64,000 nucleotides of DNA from Deltaproteobacteria bacterium. GTDB taxonomy: Bacteria > Myxococcota_A > Polyangia > Polyangiales > Polyangiaceae. This document shows, piece after piece, positions 1 through 7,661 of the stretch (position 1 is the stretch's first letter; each line of letters begins with the position of its first letter). The notes under the pieces were generated by a model. The model saw only the letters and a list, made by a program, of their open reading frames with translations, searched no databases and was not told the DNA's origin. A program made the translations under genes and the position numbers. The stretch is from NCBI GenBank assembly GCA_016218915.1, contig JACRCQ010000051.1:222895-286894 (forward strand). The letters are read 5' to 3'.

Positions 1-741
1 CGTGGCCACGGCTACCCCCTTGGCTTCGACCGTATCCGAGTTCAAAGCGCCCGCCTTGAAGAGAAATTCGAACTTCTCGTAGACACCGAGCGCGAGCCCC
101 TTGTGCTCGTAGTCGATCCCTACCCTCGGAACCACGCCCATGTGCTTGGGCATGAACAGCGCATTGTCCTCGAATCCCCGCGACGCCGCCGCGGTCTGCT
201 GCACAAGCCAGAGCCGTTGCTTGACCTCGTCGCCCGCTGGGTCGCCACCCGCGGTCGGCAGCACCAGCGCCAGCTCGACCGGCAGCTCCAGGTGCTTGAC
301 CGGGTGGAAGAACAGCGTACCCGCGAGCTCCACGTTCCCTAGCGCCGTCTGGCTCTGCTTGTTGGTCGGAGGCGCCACGGTCTCTGTGGTGGCCGACGTC
401 ACCGGCAGCCGGAGGCCTGCGGCGAAGTTGCCTAGGCGCACATCGCCGCCAAAAAGCAGCGAGTAAGAAGTGAACTTCAAGGCGTCGCCTCCGCCCAGCT
501 TGCCGAATCCGAGCACGAAGTCGATGCCAGCTTTGCTCGGCTCCCTGTGCTCTTCTGGCTCTTGCTTTGGCTCTGCTTTTTCCTTGGGCTTCGGCGTAGG
601 GGCCGGCTCCGTAGGCGCCGTCGACTCCTCCGCGTCGCCTGCAGGAGCAGGCGGAGCCACGGGATCCTGTGCCGCTGCGGGCCCCGCCAGCGCTACGGCC
701 GCAGCAGCCGCGCCCAAGGTTCGTGCAGTTCTTCTGATCAT
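1..741 (-). CDS. Exported, probably outer-membrane protein (3' end missing)
   Basis: Reading the reverse strand from an ATG at 739-741 gives at least 247 codons that stay open to the window edge, so the C-terminus lies outside. The product starts with a basic n-region and an Ala-rich signal peptide (MIRRTARTLG, cleavage near PAAAQD). A Pro/Glu/Lys/Ala-rich linker of about 45 residues follows, then alternating hydrophobic and polar strands (for example IDFVLGFGKL, NFAAGLRLPV, LELPVELALVLP) that look like an outer-membrane beta-barrel or a secreted beta domain. It is divergent from the kinase at 891, with 149 bp between them. I do not recognise a named family. The signal peptide is clear; the barrel assignment is inference. 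Confidence 0.6.
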   Translation of the reverse strand, partial: MIRRTARTLGAAAAAVALAGPAAAQDPVAPPAPAGDAEESTAPTEPAPTPKPKEKAEPKQEPEEHREPSKAGIDFVLGFGKLGGGDALKFTSYSLLFGGDVRLGNFAAGLRLPVTSATTETVAPPTNKQSQTALGNVELAGTLFFHPVKHLELPVELALVLPTAGGDPAGDEVKQRLWLVQQTAAASRGFEDNALFMPKHMGVVPRVGIDYEHKGLALGVYEKFEFLFKAGALNSDTVEAKGVAVAT

Positions 742-890
742 CGCTCGGCTATCCCGCCCAAAGGCTGACTCTTGTTGCTGCCACGCAACGGTCCACATCC
801 CGGTTCAGCAAGGGCCGTCCGGCCCCCTGCCGGGGCTCGAATCGATCCCCTCCTAGCACGCCCCCTGCTAAGGTTGCACTCACCCAGACC

Positions 891-3800
891 ATGTCCGTCA
901 CCTCGCCCGTTGGCCCGCCCCCAAAACAGCTCGCTCACTTCGAGATTCTGCGACGTCTGGGCGTGGGTGGAATGGCTGAGGTCTTCCTTGCCAAGAAGCG
1001 GGGCGCAGAAAATACGTTCAAGCTGTTGGTCCTCAAGCGCGTCCTGCCTGCGCACTCGTCGTCGTCGCGCTTCCGAACCATGTTCGCCGAGGAAGCCAAC
1101 CTCGCCACCCGCCTCAATCACCCCAACATCGTCCAGGTCTACGAGTTCCAGGACTACGGAGAAGAAGGCCAGCTCCTTTCCATGGAGTACGTCGAGGGGC
1201 TCGACCTCGGAAGGCTCATGTCCGGCGCCCGTCACAAGAGCACCCGCGTGGCGCCTTGGGTGGGTGCCTACATCGTGGCCGAAGTCGCCAAGGGCTTGCA
1301 CTACGCACACGAGCGCAAGGACGAGCGCGGCGAGCCCCTCGGCATCGTCCACCGCGACGTCTCTCCCCAGAACGTGCTCCTGAGCTACGAGGGCGGCGTG
1401 AAGATCGCCGACTTCGGTATCGCTACGGCCAACATGTTCCGCGACGAGGTCGGCGTGCTCAAGGGCAAGTTCGCCTACATGTCGCCAGAGCAGGCACGGG
1501 GCGAGAAGGTCGATCGACGAAGCGACATCTATTCGCTGGGCGTGATCCTGCACGAGGTTCTCACCGGACGTCCCATGCGCCCAGGGCTCGCGGGCGACGA
1601 GCTTCTCGACGCCGTGCGCTCAGGCATGGTCGAGCCGCCATCCACCTTCACTCCCAACGTTCCGGTCGAGCTGGACCAGATCGTCATGAAGGCCCTCGCC
1701 GCCGATCGCTCCGATCGGTTCGCGAACGCGCGTGAGCTGTACTCGGCCATCGCGCGCGCCATGCTGCAGCGCCAGGAATTCGTGGATGCTGCCGCGGTCG
1801 AGTCCGTCGTGGCGCAGCTCGTGGGACGTGAAATCACGTCTCCAGGGGTCGAGGAGCAGATCGAGGAGGCTGCCAGCGAAGTACCTCCGGACTCGCTGCC
1901 GGCGCCGATCGCGCCCGAGGCAGCGCCGAGCATGCTCACGCCGGCCGAGGCGGCCCGTCGGGATTCTTCCCCGCCCAAGTCGCGCTCGATGCGCCCGGGC
2001 GCCAGGGACCGCGCCTCGCTCGAAGTGCGCCACGTCGCCGTGCTGATCGTGCGATTGCACGGGCTGCCGGAGCTGCACGCAGCCTCCGACGTGGCAGCTG
2101 CGGCGCGCGCCGAGGACGAGATCCGCAAGATGCTCGATCAGCTCGCGTTCAAGCGCGGTGCGCGGCTCACATGGACCTCGCCCGACCAGGCCCGTGCGGT
2201 CGTGGGTCTGATGGCCAATCCGACGCGCGCGGCGTTCGAGGCCTGTACGCTCGCCGTCGACGTCCACGAGTTCCTCGGCAACTCCTCGGAGGACTGGCCG
2301 TGCTCCATCCAGGCATCCGTGGGCATCGTGCGCGCGGTTGCATCGGGACGACGCGACAAGCATGGCAACCTGGTGGAGCACGAGCTGCTGGCGCCCGCCG
2401 AGTTCCTCGCGTCCCTGGTGGGAGATCGAGCCCCCAGATCCAGCACCTGGGTCGCAGGCGGTCTGTACCGGCTCGTGCGCAACGAGTTCCTCTGGGAGGA
2501 TGCTCCCACGGTGGAGATCGAGGGCGCCGCGGAGCGGCAGCTGCCCCGCGCCATGCGGATCAATCGCTTGATGCGCCCCCTGTCGCGCGAAGAGCGCGAG
2601 GCACGCCTGTCCGGCAGCATGTCCGACCTGATCGGGCGGGACGCTGAGAAGGCCGACCTGCATTCCGCTTTCCACCAGGTGACCGCGGCGCGCGCCTCCG
2701 GCCTGTCCGGTCGCATCATCACCCGCGCAATCGTCGGCGAGATGGGCATCGGCAAGACCGCGCTCGTCTCCGCCTTCAAGCATGAGCTTCCCCCGGAAGT
2801 CGCCAAGATCCAGATCGATTGCTCCCCCTCTCATTCCGAAGTTCCCATGAGCAGCCTCGCGGAGCTGGTCCGCGCCCTGAGCGGCACCTCGGCTGAGCAG
2901 ACCCTCGAGCAGGCCCACGCCGCGATCGTCGAGACCCTGGGCCCGAACGGTCAGGCCCTCGGTCAGGTCGCGTTCCGCCTCGCAGAGCTCGCCAGCGGAA
3001 AGAGCGTCGAGCACTTCGACGATGAAGACATCGGCTACGTCCGAAAGATGTTCCTCACCGGGATCCGCGCGCTCATCGGCGTCATCGCGGACCGCGGCCC
3101 CTTGCTCATCATCATCGAAGGCCTGCAGTGGGGAGACACGCCCAGCCTCGAGATGATCCGCGAGCTCATCGACACCTCCGAGCCCGTGCCCATGCTCGTT
3201 CTGCTCGTCACGCGCCCCGACGAGCGTGCCCTGCCCTTCATCGAGAACATCGTCCGCATCGAGCTCCGCGGGCTGCGCCCCGACGAGCAGCTGCGCCTGG
3301 TCGAGAGCCGCCTCGGCGTGCACGACGGCGTCGCCGCGGTGTGCACCGACCTTGTGCCGCGCGTCGCAGGCAACCCGTTCTTCCTGCTCGAGATGGTCGA
3401 CGCCCTGCTGGAGCGCGGCACCCTCGAGATCCAGGAGCGCAACGGGCGGCAGGTGCTCGAGCGGGTCGACGCAGGCAACCGCGCCCAGCCGTTGCCGTCG
3501 ACGCTCGAGCAGCTGATCGGCGATCGCCTCAACGAGCTGCCGGCCGAGGAGCGCGAGGTGGCGCAGTGGCTCGCGGTCGCGCACGGCCCACTGACGGTCA
3601 ACGACCTGACCGAGCTCGGACATCTGCAGAGCGACGATCCGATCGTGCGGCTGTGCGCTCGCGGCATGTGCGAGCGGCGCGGTGATCAAGTCGACTTCCG
3701 CTATCCCATCGCCCGCGACGTCGCCTACAACGCGATCGACCCTTCCGAGCGCGTGCACATGCATCGCGAGCTTGGACAGCACCTGTCCAACACGCCGATC

Positions 3801-5300
3801 GCCACCGGCCTGTCCGCCGTCATCGTGGCCCGTCACCTGGCGCGCGGACGCTCGATCTCGCTTGCGGCGGACTACTACCTGGAAGCCGCGCAGGCAGCAC
3901 GCACCGGCTACCAGACCCAGCTCGCCACGCACTACTACCTGCGCGCATTGTCCCTGCTGTCCAAGGACGATCCGCGCAGGCTCAAGGCACACGAAGCGCT
4001 CGAGGCCATCTATCGGGTCCTGGGCCGCCACCGCGAGCGTCGCAAGCATCTCATCGCCTTGCGCGTGCTCGCAAAGCGTTCCCGCAGCTCGCACTGGGTC
4101 GCCATCGCGCTCACGCGCACGGCCGTGTTCCTGTCCGACGAGTCCCAGTACGCGCGCGCGCTTCCCATGTGCCACCGGGCATGCGCCGCAACCCACGTTG
4201 CACGCCTGCCCAACCTGGAGGTCGAAGCGCTCGCCGTGCTCAGCGAGACGCTCCGGGAGCTGGGCGATGTCCAGGGATCGCTCGGTGCCTGTGACCGCGC
4301 TCTGGAGGTGGCCAAGAGCTCACAGGTCTCCCCGCGTGTGCGCGCAGATGTGCTTCGATCGCGCGGCGTTCTGCTGCGGCGCGTCGGGCGCGTGCGCGAA
4401 GCGGTCGACTGCTACGCCGCAGCCATCGCGGTCTTCCGTCGCGTAGGCGCGCGCCGCCCCGAAGCCCGGGCGCGCAATGCACTCGCCTACGCCATGTTCG
4501 TGCTCGAGCGCTTTGAGGATTCCATCGCCTGCGCGCTGGCCTCGATCAGCATCGACCTCGCAATCGGCGGACGATTCCAGCTCGCCAAGACGCTCGCCAA
4601 CATCGGTCAGGCCTACGCACGGCTCGGCGACCTGCCCCGCGGGCTGGCCTACCTCAAGCGCGCCCGGGACGCACACGAGCGATACGGCGATCAGGACGCG
4701 CGCGCCGACACGTTGCTCGTTTCTGCCGAGGTCGTGCTGGAGGAAGGCGACGTCGAATCGGCTCGCAACTTCTGCCTCGACGCTGCGGCGCTGATTGCCG
4801 CCGCCAGCAGCGCCTACGACGAGGTGCACGTGAAGTTCGTCCATGCGCTGCTGGATCGCGCATCGGGCAACTCCGCCTCGGCGGTAGTGCGCGCAGCGGA
4901 TGCGCGTCAGGCTGCGGAAACCCAGGCGTTGGTCAGCTTCCACTTCTACGCCACAGCCATCGAAGCCGCCGCCCGTGTCGACATCGGCGAGATCCACACG
5001 GGAATCCTTCTGGCCACTACGGCACTGGGTGCCATGGCAGCGGTGCAGGGCTCTGAGTACGGGCTGGAAACCTGCTGCTTGTGCTGGAACACGCTGGAGC
5101 GGGCCGGAGCATTGCAGGCGCAGGAGGCTCGCAAGACGGCGATCGGGCGCGCGCTGCAAATCGGCGACATGATTCGGGACCCCCGGCTCAAGGCTCTCTT
5201 CTACAAGCGTCCCCTGGTCCGCAACCTGCTCGGCCCCGCTGCGCCGACCGGGCCTGCCGACGGGGCGAAGATCGCAGTATTACCCAAGGAAAACGCCTGA
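891..5300 (+). CDS. Ser/Thr protein kinase with cyclase-like, AAA ATPase and TPR domains
   Basis: This is a 1469-residue one-component signalling protein. The Hanks kinase domain spans about residues 17-290, with glycine loop GVGGMAEVFLA (24-34), Lys49 in VLKR, catalytic HRD near 154 (HRDVSPQN), DFG near 174 and an APE-region MSPEQ. Residues about 380-540 resemble a class III nucleotide-cyclase fold, but the usual metal-binding Asp positions are not evident, so it may be a regulatory relic. A conflict-system-type AAA domain follows, with Walker A GEMGIGKT near 615 and a Walker B-like strand LLIIIEGLQW near 740. The C-terminal 600 residues or so are TPR-like helical repeats. This architecture is common in myxobacteria. 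No membrane segment is evident, so it is probably cytoplasmic. A strong terminator follows at 5457. Confidence 0.93.
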   Translation: MSVTSPVGPPPKQLAHFEILRRLGVGGMAEVFLAKKRGAENTFKLLVLKRVLPAHSSSSRFRTMFAEEANLATRLNHPNIVQVYEFQDYGEEGQLLSMEYVEGLDLGRLMSGARHKSTRVAPWVGAYIVAEVAKGLHYAHERKDERGEPLGIVHRDVSPQNVLLSYEGGVKIADFGIATANMFRDEVGVLKGKFAYMSPEQARGEKVDRRSDIYSLGVILHEVLTGRPMRPGLAGDELLDAVRSGMVEPPSTFTPNVPVELDQIVMKALAADRSDRFANARELYSAIARAMLQRQEFVDAAAVESVVAQLVGREITSPGVEEQIEEAASEVPPDSLPAPIAPEAAPSMLTPAEAARRDSSPPKSRSMRPGARDRASLEVRHVAVLIVRLHGLPELHAASDVAAAARAEDEIRKMLDQLAFKRGARLTWTSPDQARAVVGLMANPTRAAFEACTLAVDVHEFLGNSSEDWPCSIQASVGIVRAVASGRRDKHGNLVEHELLAPAEFLASLVGDRAPRSSTWVAGGLYRLVRNEFLWEDAPTVEIEGAAERQLPRAMRINRLMRPLSREEREARLSGSMSDLIGRDAEKADLHSAFHQVTAARASGLSGRIITRAIVGEMGIGKTALVSAFKHELPPEVAKIQIDCSPSHSEVPMSSLAELVRALSGTSAEQTLEQAHAAIVETLGPNGQALGQVAFRLAELASGKSVEHFDDEDIGYVRKMFLTGIRALIGVIADRGPLLIIIEGLQWGDTPSLEMIRELIDTSEPVPMLVLLVTRPDERALPFIENIVRIELRGLRPDEQLRLVESRLGVHDGVAAVCTDLVPRVAGNPFFLLEMVDALLERGTLEIQERNGRQVLERVDAGNRAQPLPSTLEQLIGDRLNELPAEEREVAQWLAVAHGPLTVNDLTELGHLQSDDPIVRLCARGMCERRGDQVDFRYPIARDVAYNAIDPSERVHMHRELGQHLSNTPIATGLSAVIVARHLARGRSISLAADYYLEAAQAARTGYQTQLATHYYLRALSLLSKDDPRRLKAHEALEAIYRVLGRHRERRKHLIALRVLAKRSRSSHWVAIALTRTAVFLSDESQYARALPMCHRACAATHVARLPNLEVEALAVLSETLRELGDVQGSLGACDRALEVAKSSQVSPRVRADVLRSRGVLLRRVGRVREAVDCYAAAIAVFRRVGARRPEARARNALAYAMFVLERFEDSIACALASISIDLAIGGRFQLAKTLANIGQAYARLGDLPRGLAYLKRARDAHERYGDQDARADTLLVSAEVVLEEGDVESARNFCLDAAALIAAASSAYDEVHVKFVHALLDRASGNSASAVVRAADARQAAETQALVSFHFYATAIEAAARVDIGEIHTGILLATTALGAMAAVQGSEYGLETCCLCWNTLERAGALQAQEARKTAIGRALQIGDMIRDPRLKALFYKRPLVRNLLGPAAPTGPADGAKIAVLPKENA

Positions 5301-5383
5301 TTTGGCGAACGAGAGCCCGTGCCAAGCGCCTAGCGATCCTGCAATGCGATTCGCCGGTTCAATGCAAATGTGAAACGTCTCGG

Positions 5384-5407
5384 AGCATGTTTGCTTCATA
5401 ACATGCT
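5384..5407. repeat. 8-bp inverted repeat in an intergenic region
   Basis: AGCATGTT and AACATGCT form perfect 8-bp arms around an 8-nt loop, 84 bp after the kinase stop codon. No T-run follows, so it is not a canonical intrinsic terminator. It could be an operator for the downstream gene or an mRNA 3' hairpin. Function unknown. Confidence 0.45.
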
Positions 5408-5456
5408 GAATTTATTGGAATGACCATTGGCCTGAAACCTGCTTCGCTCCCCCGTC

Positions 5457-5506
5457 GCAGCGACCGAGAGGTGCCCCCCCCCCGCCCCGGTCGCTGCCTT
5501 TTTTTT
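5457..5506 (+). terminator. Rho-independent terminator after the 1469-residue kinase
   Basis: GCAGCGACCG (5457-5466) and CGGTCGCTGC (5488-5497) form a perfect 10-bp stem around a loop containing a run of 10 C. The stem is followed by C and eight T (5499-5506). The position, between the kinase stop at 5300 and the next start at 5557, fits termination of the kinase transcript. Confidence 0.88.
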
Positions 5507-5556
5507 GTCCCTCACGATCGCGGCCTGGCCAGGGTCGGACGACTATAGTGTCGACC

Positions 5557-6432
5557 ATGATCGAGACGGTCACAGCCTTCCTGGCGGTCAATTTCGAGAT
5601 CGCCGCCGCCCGCAAACTCGCCGCCGTCCAGCGCGAACTGCAGGCTGCTCCGTCTGCCGTGCACGCTTCGTGGATCTCGCCGACCAACCTGAGGGTCGTG
5701 CTGCGCAACATCGGACGAATCGATCCCGCGCTGGCCCCCTCAATCCTCGATCCTCTGCGGGAAACAGCTGCTGCCCTGCCTCCGGTTCGCCTGCAGCTCG
5801 GCCCGCTCTCCGCCTTTCCCTCGGTGGATCGCGCTCGGCTCGTGATCGTCGACGTGTCCGACCCGACAGCAGGACTTGCCGATCTCTGCACCAAGGTCGA
5901 TCAGCTGCTCACCCAGATCGGCCTCGCTGCGCCTGGTTCGCCGTTTCATCCGCACGTCACCCTCGCAAGGCTGCAAGAGGCTGCGCCTGTTGCGGCGTGG
6001 CTCGGCTCGCTCGATCCGCTCTCCATCGAAGCGCGTCTGACCGAGGTCGTCGTCTACCTGCACACTCAGAAACGACCTGGCGCCGAGCACACTGCGCTCG
6101 ACCGCTTCCCGCTCGCACCTCCGCCGCGTGCTTCGCAGCGCCCCTCGCGCGCTCCCAAGCAGCCCTCGCAGCGCCCGTCCAAGCGCCCGAGGTCCGACGC
6201 CAACGCTCCCCGGCCCGAAGCCATTCCGGCGCCACCCCGCGTGCCCAGCTTCCCTGCGCCCGCAGCGCAACCTTTACCCGGCGTCGCCGCGCCTGCGCCG
6301 ACCTCGCCCCCGTCTCCCTCGCAGAACCTCCCGGCTTCCGGTCAGGGACAAGCCGCCCCACGTACGCCCTCGTCGATCTTGCCTCCAGCGGTGGAAGCAG
6401 CGCTTCCGCCGGACGACGACTGGGGCACCTGA
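5557..6432 (+). CDS. thpR: 2H phosphoesterase, ThpR-like (RNA 2',3'-cyclic phosphodiesterase family), one HXTX motif lost
   Basis: The protein has 291 residues. The first 185 or so match the ThpR/2'-5' RNA ligase-like 2H fold, whose members hydrolyse 2',3'-cyclic phosphates using two HXTX motifs. The second motif is intact (HPHVTLAR, His133-Leu136). At the first motif position the sequence reads NLRVVLRNIG (44-53) where family members usually read NLHLTLRFLG, so the first catalytic His and Thr are Arg and Val. The last 105 residues or so are Pro/Ala/Ser/Arg-rich and probably disordered, an unusual extension. ATG 5557 is preferred; an in-frame GTG at 5548 is the alternative. Activity is doubtful without the first His. 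Confidence 0.82.
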   Translation: MIETVTAFLAVNFEIAAARKLAAVQRELQAAPSAVHASWISPTNLRVVLRNIGRIDPALAPSILDPLRETAAALPPVRLQLGPLSAFPSVDRARLVIVDVSDPTAGLADLCTKVDQLLTQIGLAAPGSPFHPHVTLARLQEAAPVAAWLGSLDPLSIEARLTEVVVYLHTQKRPGAEHTALDRFPLAPPPRASQRPSRAPKQPSQRPSKRPRSDANAPRPEAIPAPPRVPSFPAPAAQPLPGVAAPAPTSPPSPSQNLPASGQGQAAPRTPSSILPPAVEAALPPDDDWGT

Positions 6433-6501
6433 GAAGCCGACAAACGGTATTGTCGGAAGGGGATACGCCCCCCATCAAGCTGGCCCTGTGATGGTCCGTA
6501 T

Positions 6502-7620
6502 ATGTCTGGGCACCCCATGCGCAACATCGAGATCGATCCCGTTCTTGCCGCAGATGCGCGCCCGATCGCACCGGAGAAGCTGGAGCTGGCGCGCAGCCTG
6601 GGCTCGCGCTTGCCTGAGGCGGGCCTGCGCAGGGTGGCGCTCATTCGTGCGGATTCGCTGAATCGCCATGCGGACCCCACCGGCTCCACGCGCCTGATTC
6701 TGGCGCTGGAGAACCTTCAGATCACCGGCTCCTTCAAGATCCGGGGCGCGTTGAGCGCGCTCGACGCCGCGCGTCGGGCAGGCGCGACGGGCGTGGTGGC
6801 AGCTTCAGCAGGCAATCACGGAATCGGTGTGGCACGTGCGGCTCGTCTCTTCGGAATGAGCGCCACGATCGTGGTGCCCGAGACTGCAGCCAAGGCAAAG
6901 ATCGCCAAGATCCGAGCAGAGGGAGCGGAGCTCGCGTTCACAGCGCAGGGCTACGACGCTGCGGAGGCGCTTGGACGCGAGTTGGCGAGTCGTCGCGGCC
7001 TGCCCTGGATATCTCCATACGACGACGTGGATGTCCTGGCTGGAAACGGTTCTTCCCTGGCCTTTGAAATTGTCGATGCCCTGGGAAAAGTGCCCGAGCA
7101 CGTGCTCGTGCCGATCGGAGGTGGCGGGCTGGCCACCGGAATGGCCTGGGGTCTCGCGGCCAGCGCCGGGGAAGACCCGCGCAAGACGCGTCGGGTGTGG
7201 ACGGCCCAGAGTGAAGCGAGCGCTGCATTCGCTCTTTCGCTGGAGCGGGGCAGTGCGGTCGAGCAGCTGGCTACCAGCGAAAAGACGCTGGCGGACGGGC
7301 TAGAGGGAGGGATCAGCGCGACGAGCTTTGCCCGGGCGAGTTCGGTCGTGGCCGGTGTGAGCGTGCTGGCAGAGGCGCGGATCGCGTTTGCGATGGCCTT
7401 GATCCACTACAGACTGGGATTGCGGCTCGAGGGTTCTGCGGCGGCGGCCCTGGTTCCCGCGATCGACGGGCTGCCGCCCTTGATTCGGGGCGGGGATCTC
7501 GTCATTGTACTCACCGGAAGAAACGTAGATCGCGCTGTATTCGACGGTCTGGCGTTCGAGCCCTCCTCGTTCGCGAGGCTGTCACCAGAATGCGGCATCC
7601 TGGTGCACCGTAGCGCTTGA
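6502..7620 (+). CDS. Threonine dehydratase / serine racemase-type PLP enzyme
   Basis: This 372-residue fold-type II PLP enzyme belongs to the IlvA/TdcB/serine racemase group, which deaminates L-threonine or L-serine to 2-oxo acids or racemises serine. The PLP lysine lies in GSFKIRGA (Lys79). The substrate/cofactor loop is SAGNHGIG and the phosphate-binding glycine loop is PIGGGGLATG. No ACT regulatory domain follows, so it is the short catabolic or racemase form rather than feedback-regulated biosynthetic IlvA. The N-terminal 45 residues or so are longer than in minimal TdcB. The stop codon lies 41 bp before the next start at 7662. Substrate choice cannot be settled from sequence alone. Confidence 0.85.
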   Translation: MSGHPMRNIEIDPVLAADARPIAPEKLELARSLGSRLPEAGLRRVALIRADSLNRHADPTGSTRLILALENLQITGSFKIRGALSALDAARRAGATGVVAASAGNHGIGVARAARLFGMSATIVVPETAAKAKIAKIRAEGAELAFTAQGYDAAEALGRELASRRGLPWISPYDDVDVLAGNGSSLAFEIVDALGKVPEHVLVPIGGGGLATGMAWGLAASAGEDPRKTRRVWTAQSEASAAFALSLERGSAVEQLATSEKTLADGLEGGISATSFARASSVVAGVSVLAEARIAFAMALIHYRLGLRLEGSAAAALVPAIDGLPPLIRGGDLVIVLTGRNVDRAVFDGLAFEPSSFARLSPECGILVHRSA

Positions 7621-7661
7621 CCCTCGCAAGCACTGGGACCGTATACTTCCGGCAACCGAGC

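Noticed and set aside
820..860. T-arm-like string near the divergent promoter (reverse strand)
   Set aside because: The letters GATTCGAGCCCC recall a tRNA T-loop, but no acceptor, D-arm or anticodon arm could be built around it.
1620..4196. 858-codon open frame antisense to the large kinase gene
   Set aside because: High-GC third-position bias opens antisense frames. The product shows no motif and repeats His/Arg/Gly; the forward frame has complete kinase and ATPase signatures.
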